A stretch of 55,059 nt of DNA from an uncultured Bacillota bacterium (GTDB taxonomy: Bacteria; Bacillota; Clostridia; Oscillospirales; Oscillospiraceae), in NCBI GenBank assembly GCA_947645675.1, contig CANSDP010000012.1, positions 1 through 55,059 on the forward strand. Direction: 5' to 3'. Positions 25,349 to 33,713 of the stretch are shown here, piece after piece. The notes under the pieces were generated by a model. The model was not told the DNA's origin and made no database searches. It saw nothing but the letters and a program-made list of their open reading frames with translations. Every line of letters begins with the position of its first letter. The stretch's first letter is position 1. A program made the translations under genes and the position numbers.

Positions 25349-26460
25349 ACGACCTGCACGGAATTTTGTTCGCGTACCGCTCCGACGCCAATCTGGGTGA
25401 GCTGACCCGCCCCCGCAACACCTGTTCTCTGCCCTTCGGCGGGCGGTACCGCCTCATCGACTTCATGCTGTCCAACTGCGTCAACGCCGGCATCACCGAC
25501 GTGGGCGTGGTGGTCCATCAGAGCTATCAGTCCCTTCTGGACCACCTGGGCTCCGGCAAGGACTGGGACCTGAGCCGCAAGCACGGCGGCCTGCGCATCC
25601 TGCCCCCGTTCAGCTACACCGAGCTGGGCCACGGCGAGTACCGCGGCAGCATGGAGGCCCTGGCCGGCGTCTACGACTACCTGGAGGACATCCGTCAGGA
25701 CTACGTCCTTCTGGCCTGGGGCGATATGGCCATCAATCTGCCCGTGGCCGAGGTCTTTGAGCAGCACCGGAGCTCCGGCGCGGACATCACTGTGGTCTGC
25801 ACCCCCACCCTGAAGGGGGCCCCCCGGTTCTCCGAATACGTGGAAGTCAGCGAGGAGGGCCGGATCACCGACCTGTCCATCCACCCCACCTCCGCCGACA
25901 AGGCCCTGGAGTCCCTGGAGGTCTACATTCTGTCCAAGCGCCTGCTGATGGACATGGTGGACTACTGTTCCGCCCACGACGTCACCAATTTCAGCCGCGG
26001 CGTCCTTCAGCCCCGGATGAAGTCCCTGAAGATGATGCCCTTTGTCCACAAGGGCTATGTGGGCCGCTTCCAGTCGGTGGGCGACTACTACCAGCGCTCC
26101 CAGGACCTGCTGGACCCGGAGGTCCGGGCCGACCTGTTCAACCCTGCCCGCCCCATCCGCACCAAGGACCACTCCAACCCCTCTACCTATTACGGCCCCG
26201 AGTCCGTCTCCAAGAGCTCCCTGGTGGCCGACGGCTGCTACATTGAGGGCGAGGTGGAAAACTCCATCCTCTCCCGCGGCGTTACTGTGGAGAAGGGGGC
26301 CAAGGTCTCCGACAGCGTGCTCATGCAGGGCACGGTGGTCAAGGCGGGGGCCTCTCTGTCCTATGTCATCGCGGATAAGGACGTCACAGTGAACGAGGGC
26401 CGCATGCTCATGGGCCACGCCACCTACCCCCTGGCCATCGCCAAGGGCTCCGTCGTTTGA
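25345..26460 (+). CDS. glgD: GlgD, non-catalytic subunit of ADP-glucose pyrophosphorylase
   Basis: A 371-residue paralogue of GlgC. It has [33 protein letters not shown] but lacks the GGxGxRLxxLT nucleotide-binding signature, as expected for the regulatory/stimulatory GlgD subunit. Beta-helix repeats close the protein. The ATG overlaps glgC by 4 bases, so expression is coupled. A long hairpin (26467-26496) follows its stop. Confidence 0.95.
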   Translation: MNDLHGILFAYRSDANLGELTRPRNTCSLPFGGRYRLIDFMLSNCVNAGITDVGVVVHQSYQSLLDHLGSGKDWDLSRKHGGLRILPPFSYTELGHGEYRGSMEALAGVYDYLEDIRQDYVLLAWGDMAINLPVAEVFEQHRSSGADITVVCTPTLKGAPRFSEYVEVSEEGRITDLSIHPTSADKALESLEVYILSKRLLMDMVDYCSAHDVTNFSRGVLQPRMKSLKMMPFVHKGYVGRFQSVGDYYQRSQDLLDPEVRADLFNPARPIRTKDHSNPSTYYGPESVSKSSLVADGCYIEGEVENSILSRGVTVEKGAKVSDSVLMQGTVVKAGASLSYVIADKDVTVNEGRMLMGHATYPLAIAKGSVV

Positions 26461-26466
26461 TTTTTC

Positions 26467-26496
26467 GGACGCCCTCCTGTCTTGGGGAGGGCGTCC
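26467..26496 (+). other. Hairpin between glgD and glgA
   Basis: An 11-bp stem (GGACGCCCTCC with GGAGGGCGTCC) around a 7-base loop, 6 bases after the glgD stop. It lacks a T-run, so it is more likely an mRNA-processing or stability hairpin that separates glgCD from glgA than a terminator. Confidence 0.7.
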
Positions 26497-26569
26497 TCCT
26501 AAGAATCCCCCTATGCTCCGGGACAAAAAACGGGCGGTCTATGGCCGCCCCTGCGTGAAAGGTGATTAT

Positions 26570-28006
26570 ATGAAAATCTTGTTTGCCACCTCCGAGGCTG
26601 CCCCCTTCATCAAGACCGGCGGACTGGCCGACGTGGCCGGCTCCCTGCCCCAGGCACTGGCTGCTGAGGGCCATGAGGTCAAGGTGATCCTCCCTCTCTA
26701 TGAGGGGGTCAGCGAGGACTGGCGGGCCAAAATGACCTTCCTGAAATACTTCAACGTCACCCTTGCCTGGCGGCAGGTGTACTGCGGCATCTTCGAGGTA
26801 GAGTATCAGGGTGTCACCTTCTGGTTTGTGGACAATGAGTACTACTTCAAGCGCTGGCAGCTCTACGGCCACTTTGACGACTGCGAACGCTTCGCCTACT
26901 TCTCCCGGGCCGTGGTGGAGACCCCGGGCCAGCTGGACTGGTCCCCGGACATTATCCACTGCAACGACTGGCAGACCGCCCTGGTTCCCGTCTATCTCCT
27001 GGAAGAGAAATACCGCATCCCCCAGCTGGCCGGCGCCCGCAGCGTCTACACCATCCACAACATCGAGTATCAGGGCCGCTACGGCGACCAGGTCCTCCAG
27101 GATGTCATCGGCCTGGACCGCAGCTATTTCAACGAGGGGATGCTGGCCTACCACCGGGACGTCAACCTGATGAAGGGCGCCATCATGGCCTCCAACTTCG
27201 TCACCACCGTCTCCCCCACCTATGCCCAGGAGCTGCGCACCCCCTTCTACGCCCACGGTCTGGACGGCGTCATCAACCAGCAGAGCGGCAAGCTGGAGGG
27301 CATCCTCAACGGCATCGACGTGGACCTCTACAACCCCGCCACCATGTCCGGCCTGGCCGCCAACTTCAACCAGAAGACCCTGGTCAAGGGCAAGGCCGCC
27401 TGCAAGGCCGCCCTCCAGCAGGCCGTCGGCCTGGAGGAGAACCCGGGCATCCCCCTGATCGCCTGCGTCTCCCGCCTGGTGGGTCATAAGGGCTTCTCCA
27501 TGGTTACCGACGCCCTCCATGAGATCATGGGCATGGACGTGCAGATGGTGGTTCTGGGCACCGGCGACTGGCAGTATGAGGAGGCTTTCCGCCACGCCCA
27601 GGGCCAGTACCCCGGCCGCTTCGCCGCCCAGCTGACCTATTCCGCCCCCCTGTCCAACATGATCTACGCCGGAGCCGACCTCTTCCTCATGCCCTCCATC
27701 TCCGAGCCCTGCGGCCTGAGCCAGATGGTGGCTATGCGCTTCGGCACCATCCCCGTGGTCCGGGAGACCGGCGGCCTGCGCGACACCGTCACCCCCTACA
27801 ACAAGTTCGAGGGTACCGGCCGTGGCTTCACCTTCTCCAACATCAACGCCGGCGACATGACCTGGGTCCTCCGGGAGGCGGTAGACCTCTTCCGCACCAA
27901 CGAGAAGGCCTGGCGCGGCCTGCAAAAGGAGGGCATGTCCGCCGACTTCTCCTGGAAAAACTCCGCCCAGCAGTACCTGGACATCTACAACCGCATTCTG
28001 GGCTGA
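26570..28006 (+). CDS. glgA: Glycogen synthase
   Basis: A GT5 family enzyme that transfers glucose from ADP-glucose to growing glycogen. It has the N-terminal KTGGLADVAGSLP motif (Lys15), the GT-B fold with ILNGIDVDLYNP and the C-terminal FLMPSISEPCGLSQM with GGLRDTV. It is 478 residues, the usual length. The ATG at 26570 follows AAAGGTG; a longer in-frame ATG at 26513 lacks a ribosome site. It ends at a strong terminator, so glgP has its own promoter. Confidence 0.96.
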   Translation: MKILFATSEAAPFIKTGGLADVAGSLPQALAAEGHEVKVILPLYEGVSEDWRAKMTFLKYFNVTLAWRQVYCGIFEVEYQGVTFWFVDNEYYFKRWQLYGHFDDCERFAYFSRAVVETPGQLDWSPDIIHCNDWQTALVPVYLLEEKYRIPQLAGARSVYTIHNIEYQGRYGDQVLQDVIGLDRSYFNEGMLAYHRDVNLMKGAIMASNFVTTVSPTYAQELRTPFYAHGLDGVINQQSGKLEGILNGIDVDLYNPATMSGLAANFNQKTLVKGKAACKAALQQAVGLEENPGIPLIACVSRLVGHKGFSMVTDALHEIMGMDVQMVVLGTGDWQYEEAFRHAQGQYPGRFAAQLTYSAPLSNMIYAGADLFLMPSISEPCGLSQMVAMRFGTIPVVRETGGLRDTVTPYNKFEGTGRGFTFSNINAGDMTWVLREAVDLFRTNEKAWRGLQKEGMSADFSWKNSAQQYLDIYNRILG

Positions 28007-28021
28007 GCTCTCCGCCGTTTC

Positions 28022-28056
28022 ATGGCCCTGTCCATCCTGGACGGGGCCATTTTTTG
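28022..28056 (+). terminator. Terminator after glgA
   Basis: A 12-bp stem (ATGGCCCTGTCC with GGACGGGGCCAT) is followed by TTTTTTGC. It ends the glgBCDA transcript. Confidence 0.88.
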
Positions 28057-28110
28057 CTCTTCACCACAATATATCCTCAGAAATTCTCCCTTTTTCTCCC
28101 ACTCCCGTTG

Positions 28111-28139
28111 TTGACGCTCCCAAGAAAATCTGCTAAAAT
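28111..28139 (+). promoter_or_regulatory. glgP sigma-A promoter
   Basis: TTGACG (28111-28116), 17 bp, TAAAAT (28134-28139), 62 bases before glgP. It makes glgP expression independent of the synthesis genes. Confidence 0.8.
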
Positions 28140-28201
28140 GGGAAATTGCGGAATGACTTCCGTCCCATTGATAAAATGAAATAAAACAGGAGGCACTGTT
28201 T

Positions 28202-30646
28202 ATGAAAGAATATACCCCTGAATACACCAAGGCCCAGCTGACCGAAATGATCACCGGCAAGCTCCAGCGCAACTTTGGCTGCACCGTGGAGACGGCCAAC
28301 AACAACCACATGTTCAAGGCCTGCGCCCTGGTTCTCCGTGACATCATGTCCCGCCACCGCATGGAGACCAGCAACGAGATCTGGGAGCAGCAGCAGCGGC
28401 AGGTCCACTACCTGTCCCTGGAGTTCCTCATGGGCCGCTCTCTGGAGAAGAACGCCTACAACCTGGGCCTTCTGGGCACCCTGCGGGACGCCCTGGAGGA
28501 CATGGGTTTCTCCGCCTCCGACCTGTTTGAGTCGGAGCCCGACGCCGGCCTGGGCAACGGCGGCCTGGGCCGTCTGGCCGCCTGTTATCTCGACTCCATG
28601 ACCACCCTGGAGATCCCCGCCACCGGCTACTCCATCTGCTATGAGCTGGGCATCTTCAAGCAGAAGATTATCGACGGCAAGCAGCAGGAGCTGGCCGACA
28701 ACTGGCTGGGCCTGGGCGACGCCTGGCTCATCCCCAAGATGGAGGAGGCCGAGGAGGTCCGCTTCGGCGGCCAGATCGTGGACCGCTGGGAGAACGGGAC
28801 CAACCGCCCTGAGCACGTGGGCTACACCGCCGTGCTGGCCATCCCCCGGGATATGAAGATTGCCGGCTACCGGACCCGCCACACCAACACCCTGCGCCTG
28901 TGGGACGCCAAGAGCCCCCTGCCTGTGGATATGTCCTTGTACTCCCGGGGCGAGTACCTCAAGGCGGTGGAGCAGCAGGCCATGGCCGAGGTCATCGCCA
29001 AGGTCCTCTACCCCGACGACAACCACTACGAGGGCAAGTCCCTGCGCTTGAAGCAGCAGTACTTCTTCGTCTCCGCCACCATCCAGTCCATCGTCCGCCA
29101 GCACAAGGCCCGGTACGGCACCCTGCGCAACTTCGCCCGGAAGCACGTCATTCAGATCAACGACACTCACCCCACCCTGGTCATCCCCGAGCTGATGCGC
29201 ATCCTTCTGGACGTGGAGGGCTACGGCTGGGACGAGGCCTGGCACATCGTCACCGACTCGGTGTGCTACACCAACCACACCGTCCTGGCCGAGGCTCTGG
29301 AGCGCTGGCCTCAGAAGCTGATCGAGGACCTTCTCCCCCGGGTCTGGCAGATCCTGAAGGAGATTGCCGCCCGCTACCAGCGGGAGCTGGAGCACCGCTA
29401 CGGCGGCGACACCGGCAAAATCGCCCATATGGCCATCATCTGGGGCGGCGAGGTCCGCATGGCCAACCTGTGCGTCTGCGCCTGCCAGGCCATCAACGGC
29501 GTGTCCGCCCTCCACTCCGATATTTTGAAGCAGGAGGTATTCCGCGACGCCTACCAGGCCCAGCCCGACAAGTTCAAAAACGTGACCAACGGCATTGACC
29601 ACCGCCGCTGGCTGTCCCAGATCAACCCCAAGCTGGACGCCCTGATCAAGGAGTGCTCCGGCGGGGACCGGTACCTCCTCCACCCCGAGGCCCTGCAAAG
29701 CTTCGAAAAGGCCAAGGACGACGCCTCCGTGCTCCAGCGCCTGGAGGACATCAAGAAGGAGAACAAGCGCCGTTTCGCCGCCTGGGTGGCCCGGGAGTCG
29801 GGCGTCATGCTGAATACCGACGCCATCTTTGACGTTCAGGTCAAGCGCCTCCATGAGTACAAGCGCCAGCTGCTCAACGTGCTGCACATCATCTGCCTCT
29901 ACCAGCAGCTTCGGGATAACCCCAGCATGGACTTCACTCCTCAGACCTACCTCTTTGGGGCCAAGGCCGCCCCTGGCTACCATGTGGCCAAGGAGATCAT
30001 CCGGCTCATCAACTCTCTGTCCGCTCAGATCAGCAAGGACCCTATCTGCAAGGACAAGCTGCAAGTGGTATTTTTGGAGAACTACCGGGTCTCCCTGGCC
30101 GAGAAGCTGATGCCCGCCTCCGAGATTTCCGAACAGATCTCCACCGCCGGCAAGGAGGCCAGCGGCACCGGCAACATGAAGTTCATGATGAACGGCGCGC
30201 TGACCATCGGCACCCTGGACGGCGCCAACGTGGAGATGCACCAGCAGCTGGGCGACGAGAACATCTTCCTCTTTGGCCTCACCGCCGACCAGGTCAGCCA
30301 GCGCAAGCGGGAGGGCTACTATCCCCACGACATCTACCTCCACAACCCCATGCTGAAGCGGGTCATCGACCAGGTCACCACCGGCTTTGACGACAAGGTA
30401 GCCTACAACAGCCTGACCCAGCGCCTCCTCTTCGGGGCCGGCGGCGGCACGGCCGACGAGTATATGCTCCTGGCCGACTTTGACAGCTACTGCGCCGCCC
30501 ACCAGCGGGCCATCGGCACCTATGCCGACCGCCGCCGCTGGAACCAGATGTCCCTGATTAACATCGCCCGGTCCGGCATCTTCGCCGCCGACCGCTCCAT
30601 CCAGGACTACGCCCGGGACATCTGGCACGTCCCCACCCGGGAGTAA
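28202..30646 (+). CDS. glgP: Glycogen phosphorylase
   Basis: Releases glucose-1-phosphate from glycogen. It is 814 residues long, typical for the family. It has EPDAGLGNGGLGRLAACYLDSM near residue 115 and the PLP site GTGNMKFMMNG with the cofactor lysine at about residue 660. The ATG at 28202 lies after AGGAGG. It completes the glycogen turnover set. A strong terminator follows the stop. Confidence 0.97.
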   Translation: MKEYTPEYTKAQLTEMITGKLQRNFGCTVETANNNHMFKACALVLRDIMSRHRMETSNEIWEQQQRQVHYLSLEFLMGRSLEKNAYNLGLLGTLRDALEDMGFSASDLFESEPDAGLGNGGLGRLAACYLDSMTTLEIPATGYSICYELGIFKQKIIDGKQQELADNWLGLGDAWLIPKMEEAEEVRFGGQIVDRWENGTNRPEHVGYTAVLAIPRDMKIAGYRTRHTNTLRLWDAKSPLPVDMSLYSRGEYLKAVEQQAMAEVIAKVLYPDDNHYEGKSLRLKQQYFFVSATIQSIVRQHKARYGTLRNFARKHVIQINDTHPTLVIPELMRILLDVEGYGWDEAWHIVTDSVCYTNHTVLAEALERWPQKLIEDLLPRVWQILKEIAARYQRELEHRYGGDTGKIAHMAIIWGGEVRMANLCVCACQAINGVSALHSDILKQEVFRDAYQAQPDKFKNVTNGIDHRRWLSQINPKLDALIKECSGGDRYLLHPEALQSFEKAKDDASVLQRLEDIKKENKRRFAAWVARESGVMLNTDAIFDVQVKRLHEYKRQLLNVLHIICLYQQLRDNPSMDFTPQTYLFGAKAAPGYHVAKEIIRLINSLSAQISKDPICKDKLQVVFLENYRVSLAEKLMPASEISEQISTAGKEASGTGNMKFMMNGALTIGTLDGANVEMHQQLGDENIFLFGLTADQVSQRKREGYYPHDIYLHNPMLKRVIDQVTTGFDDKVAYNSLTQRLLFGAGGGTADEYMLLADFDSYCAAHQRAIGTYADRRRWNQMSLINIARSGIFAADRSIQDYARDIWHVPTRE

Positions 30647-30670
30647 TCCCCCATTTCAGCCACCGCGCAA

Positions 30671-30704
30671 ACGGGCGGCGTCCGATGGACGCCGCCCGTT
30701 TTTT
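30671..30704. terminator. Terminator between glgP and spoVAC
   Basis: A 13-bp perfect stem (ACGGGCGGCGTCC with GGACGCCGCCCGT) with a GAT loop is followed by TTTTTT on the plus strand. It ends glgP and may also act on the convergent spoVAC transcript. Confidence 0.9.
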
Positions 30705-30707
30705 CCG

Positions 30708-31151
30708 CTAAACGCTTTTCAGCAGGCACAAAATAAGGCCATAGATCACGCTGGCACTGATTCCAAAGACCAGCACCGGCCCAGCCACCGTAAAGAGCTT
30801 GGCCGCCGTCCCGGTAATCAGTCCCTCGCTTTTAAACTCCAGGGCCGGTGAGACCATAGCGTTGGCAAATCCGGTGATGGGCACCAGCGTCCCCGCCCCG
30901 GCCCGCTTGGCCAGCTTATCGAATATACCCAGCCCGGTGAGCAGGGCGGCGGCAAAGATCAGGGTAACCGAGACAGCCGTCCCCGCGCCCTCCTTGTCCA
31001 TCCCATAGCGCTGATACAGGTTCATCAGCCCCTGCCCCGCGGTGCAGATTGCCCCCCCTACCAGAAAGGCCCACACCATATTCTTCCCCATGGGGGAGGG
31101 CCGCGACCGGTCGTTGACCAGCTTGCCATAGTCCTGATTGGTCATGCTCAA
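30708..31151 (-). CDS. spoVAC: Stage V sporulation protein AC
   Basis: A membrane protein involved in dipicolinic acid transport into or out of spores. It is 147 residues with about four membrane segments and the family motifs YGKLVNDRSRPSP, GKNMVWAFLVGGAICTAGQ and GFANAMVSPALEFKSEGLITG. The start is TTG at 31151, 8 bases after AGGAGGG, with ATG two codons in as an alternative. It is normally in an operon with spoVAD and spoVAE, which are not in the window, so it stands alone here. Confidence 0.95.
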   Translation of the reverse strand: MSMTNQDYGKLVNDRSRPSPMGKNMVWAFLVGGAICTAGQGLMNLYQRYGMDKEGAGTAVSVTLIFAAALLTGLGIFDKLAKRAGAGTLVPITGFANAMVSPALEFKSEGLITGTAAKLFTVAGPVLVFGISASVIYGLILCLLKSV

Positions 31152-31262
31152 GGTTCATCCCTCCTTTCCATCTCCCTTAGCCTGTCCCAGCGGACAAAAA
31201 TTATGCGTTCTTGTATGAAGCGCCCTCTTTTTGCATAGCTTGTAGGGAGAGGAGTGAGGAAT

Positions 31263-31778
31263 ATGTTCTATCCCAAGCGTCAGCTGATTTTAACCTGTAT
31301 CGCCGCCATGCTGGCCGGCTGTGTCCTTCATTTTCTGTATCACTGGTGGCCCAGCCCGGTCACCGCCCTGGTCTCCCCGGTGAACGAAAGCCTGTGGGAG
31401 CATGTCAAGCTGGTATTCTGGCCCTACCTGGCCGCAGCCCTGATTCTCAACCGGGACCGGCCCGGCGGCGTCCGGCCCTGGCTCCTGACCCTGTCCCTGC
31501 TGTGCGGAGCCACCCTCCTTCTGGGCTGGCTCTACCACGTCACATTGGGCGGCGAGGCCCTGTGGGTAGACCTGGTCCTCTACGCCGCCGTGATGATCCT
31601 GGGCTTCTGGCTGCCTACCCGGTTCTCCGGCCCCTTCCATGGGGTGCGTTGGCTGCTTCCCATCCTCGCCGCCGCCCTCCTGGCCCTCCTCATCGCCTGG
31701 TTTACCGTCCACCCGCCCGAGGCTCTGCTCTTCCGGGACCTGTCTGCTGTGGGCTCCTGGCTTCCCCTGCCCTGTTGA
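31263..31778 (+). CDS. DUF6512-type membrane protein
   Basis: A 171-residue membrane protein with about five hydrophobic helices and a conserved N-terminus (ILTCIAAMLAGCVLHFLYHWWPSPVTALVSPVNESLWEH). The VNESLWEHVKL segment is a family hallmark. No enzyme motif is seen. ATG at 31263 follows GGAGTGAGG; GTG at 31254 is possible. It is divergent from spoVAC. Function unknown. Confidence 0.75.
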   Translation: MFYPKRQLILTCIAAMLAGCVLHFLYHWWPSPVTALVSPVNESLWEHVKLVFWPYLAAALILNRDRPGGVRPWLLTLSLLCGATLLLGWLYHVTLGGEALWVDLVLYAAVMILGFWLPTRFSGPFHGVRWLLPILAAALLALLIAWFTVHPPEALLFRDLSAVGSWLPLPC

Positions 31779-31809
31779 TATTTTTGTAGGAAATTCCCTC
31801 CGCTTCTGC

Positions 31810-31815
31810 TATAAT
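31810..31815 (+). promoter_or_regulatory. Extended -10 promoter for phosphopantetheinyl transferase gene
   Basis: A perfect TATAAT preceded by TG (TGCTATAAT) lies 20 bases before the gene start. The -35 is weak, which suits an extended -10 promoter. Confidence 0.65.
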
Positions 31816-31835
31816 AGAGAAAAGGGGGAATTGCA

Positions 31836-32369
31836 ATGGTCATATACGGCGCGTGGGACCTCACCGCCAAAATCCAGGCCCGGGACCTTCTGGCCCAAGC
31901 GGCTGCGGCGGAGTGGGGCCTGTTCCCCCTACCGGACATCGCCCGCCATCCAGGGGGAAAGCCCTACCTCCCGGACCACCCATCCCTCCACTTCAACCTC
32001 TCTCACAGCGGCGGACTGGCCCTGTGCGCCCTGGACGCCGCCCCTGTGGGGGTGGACATTCAAGTGATCAAGCCCCTCCGTCCCGCCCTGCCCCGCCGGG
32101 TGTGCTCCCCGGAGGAGCTGGACTGGCTGGAGGCTCAGCCCGACCTCTGGTCCTCCTTCGCCCTTCTGTGGGCCCTGAAGGAGAGCCGGGTGAAGGAGAG
32201 CGGCCAGGGCCTCACCGTCTCCATCCCAGGTATCCGGGTTCCCCTTCCTTCGGAGGCTCCCGTTCAATTGGACGGTCTGTGGTTTCGCGCCTTCACCGGC
32301 CCCAATTGGGCCGCCGCGATCTGCGGCCACAGCCAGCCGCCTCAGGAGATCATCTGGGCAAAAAAATAA
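31836..32369 (+). CDS. 4'-phosphopantetheinyl transferase (Sfp/AcpT type)
   Basis: Transfers the phosphopantetheine arm of CoA to carrier proteins. It is 177 residues with the superfamily motifs GVDIQ at 72-76 (magnesium-binding Asp74) and WALKESRVKESG at 112-123 (Lys115, Glu116, Lys120). LHFNLSHSG is the N-terminal motif. It is shorter than Sfp (about 224), in the range of short gut-clostridial forms. Its lysine-rich end overlaps a terminator for the opposite-strand RNA. The carrier-protein partner (fatty-acid or peptide synthetase) is not in the window. Confidence 0.92.
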   Translation: MVIYGAWDLTAKIQARDLLAQAAAAEWGLFPLPDIARHPGGKPYLPDHPSLHFNLSHSGGLALCALDAAPVGVDIQVIKPLRPALPRRVCSPEELDWLEAQPDLWSSFALLWALKESRVKESGQGLTVSIPGIRVPLPSEAPVQLDGLWFRAFTGPNWAAAICGHSQPPQEIIWAKK

Positions 32370-32448
32370 GCGGCCTTCCGCCGCAAAAAAAGAAATGACC
32401 CTTGACTGCCCGTTTTGTAATCCGCTGCAGTCAAGGGTCATTTCTGTT
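32360..32448 (-). terminator. Tandem terminators of the minus-strand RNA
   Basis: On the minus strand an 18-bp perfect stem (GAAATGACCCTTGACTGC with its complement) is followed by a run of seven T. A second hairpin (GCGGC/GCCGC) with TTATTTTTTT follows. Two terminators in a row end transcription in this intergenic region and keep it from the phosphopantetheinyl transferase gene. Confidence 0.88.
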
Positions 32449-32820
32449 CATTCTTATTATCTAACATCATATGGCTACCTCCGTTTCTATTAGATACGCT
32501 TCCGCACGCATTCCATCCGATAATCTCCAGTTCTTCGACGACCATCCTTTTTGTTGCCGTGATTACGGCCAAACTCCTCATATGTGAGGCCCTCGGTCGG
32601 ATTCCTTTCGTCTTATCTTCTGGACGCCGCTTCCGCGCTTACTGAATACCGTCTGCCTTGTTCTGGAGGAAATACATAGTGCCTTCCAGATCTTCGGTTC
32701 TCTCTCGGCTCTCCCTCTCATGGCTGACTGGCGGGACCCAACTGACACCATTTAACTGCGCAGATCGGATTCAGTTGCCGGGGCTTTTATCTGTACATTG
32801 GACTCACCCCTCCTTGTTCT
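32385..32820 (-). ncRNA. Candidate structured non-coding RNA, about 435 nt
   Basis: A gene-free stretch of lower GC than its neighbours, with a consensus promoter at one end and strong tandem terminators at the other, both on the minus strand. The transcript can form several short perfect hairpins: CCTCA/TGAGG, GCCGT/ACGGC, TCTGGAAGG with CCTCCAGA, and AACTG/CAGTT. A GGAGGT ribosome site followed by a ten-codon frame (MMLDNKNEQK) sits just before the terminator. It does not match RNase P, tmRNA, SRP, 6S, T-box or S-box signatures that I can recognise. It may be an unknown regulatory RNA or a leader with a short peptide. Confidence 0.45.
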
Positions 32821-32826
32821 GGTTAT

Positions 32827-32855
32827 ACTTTACCACACTAGCGAATTCCTGTCAA
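32827..32855 (-). promoter_or_regulatory. Promoter of the candidate RNA
   Basis: The minus strand has TTGACA (32850-32855), 17 bp, TAAAGT (32827-32832). No gene lies downstream on this strand before the terminators at 32448-32360. Confidence 0.75.
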
Positions 32856-32926
32856 GGAATTTTTGTTCGTTATCTTCAACAAAAATTCAATATCGCTTTT
32901 GACATTTCATAAGTCCCACAAACCTA

Positions 32927-32977
32927 GGCTCCCTCTCCGAGGGAGCTGTCACCGCCTTCGGCGGTGACTGAGGGAGT
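32927..32977. repeat. GGCTCCCTC...GAGGGAGT palindromic repeat
   Basis: A nearly perfect copy of the repeat found at 16465 and 16595: GGCTCCCTCTCCGAGGGAG, CTGTC, an inner CACCGCC/GGCGGTG hairpin and GACTGAGGGAGT. It lies between the ncRNA promoter and the next gene. Confidence 0.85.
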
Positions 32978-32991
32978 CTTAACAAGCTGAA

Positions 32992-33013
32992 CGGCCCGCC
33001 TGACGGCGGGCCG
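32992..33013 (-). terminator. Probable terminator of DUF2461 gene
   Basis: A 9-bp perfect stem (CGGCCCGCC with GGCGGGCCG) just after the stop of the minus-strand DUF2461 gene. The following T content is modest, so termination may be partial. Confidence 0.5.
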
Positions 33014-33016
33014 CGC

Positions 33017-33694
33017 TTATATCCGTTTCGGTTCCGGGTCTCCGTCCAGGCTCCGCAGGAGCTCATACTGGGGAACCAGGGATTTCCAGCCCTCCAGCAC
33101 CTGCCCGGGCAGCTCCGAGGTAAAGAACAGCCCCTCGCAGTTCCGCTCACAGGTCAGGCTGATCTGACGGCTGTTGTACCAGGGATAGAGCAGGGGCCCC
33201 GGGTCGCCCTTGGGGCGCTTGTACAGCTGCCCGTCCATACGGAACTCCCCCCGCCGCTCCACCGCTCGGGCCAGCTTTTCCACCGGCTTGGGGTCCCGGT
33301 CGATACGGGCCCGAAGCTTAGCCATGGCGGCCGGCGGCATCTCCCAGCAGCCCATCCCATAGCCATAGTGGTCGGGAGCCACCTCGAACCAGAAGCAGGG
33401 AATGGCGCTGTCCCGCTCCCCCGGCTTACGCAGGGAGAACCACAGGTGGTCCTTATAGGGGCCCCGGCCAAAAAGCCGCCGGGCGTCCCGATAGATGCGG
33501 CTCACCTTCAGCTCCAGCCCCAGCTTGGGAAACGCCTCGGTCATCTCCTCCGCCAGCTGAGCGGCCAGCGCCCGGGTGGGCCGGTCCACCAGCTCAAGGA
33601 ACTCCTCCTTGTGCTCCTGAAACCAGCCGCGCTCATTGTTGAACCGAAGATTCCAGAGGAAATCTACCGTCCCCTGGGTATAGCCCTGAAACAT
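33017..33694 (-). CDS. DUF2461 family protein
   Basis: A 225-residue protein of the DUF2461/TIGR02453 family, whose molecular role is unknown. The family's FLWNLRFNNERGWFQEHKEEF start and KVSRIYRDARRLFGRGPYKDHLWFSLR motif are present, with GYGMGCWEMPP later. The ATG at 33694 follows GGGGGGAAG; an ATG 20 codons upstream has no ribosome site. It lies 19 bases after the VanW gene on the same strand, so the two are probably co-transcribed. Confidence 0.9.
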   Translation of the reverse strand: MFQGYTQGTVDFLWNLRFNNERGWFQEHKEEFLELVDRPTRALAAQLAEEMTEAFPKLGLELKVSRIYRDARRLFGRGPYKDHLWFSLRKPGERDSAIPCFWFEVAPDHYGYGMGCWEMPPAAMAKLRARIDRDPKPVEKLARAVERRGEFRMDGQLYKRPKGDPGPLLYPWYNSRQISLTCERNCEGLFFTSELPGQVLEGWKSLVPQYELLRSLDGDPEPKRI

Positions 33695-33713
33695 AACGCT
33701 TCCCCCCCGCCGG

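Noticed and set aside
28133-30628. 831-residue open frame antisense to glgP
   Set aside because: Mirror of the glycogen phosphorylase codon pattern, with no recognisable domain or ribosome site.
32700-32820. M-box (magnesium) riboswitch in the intergenic RNA
   Set aside because: GGTGAG..TCC near its 5' end recalls the M-box, but the later conserved GTGCTAAAGCTCTACGA segment is absent and no magnesium transporter gene follows.
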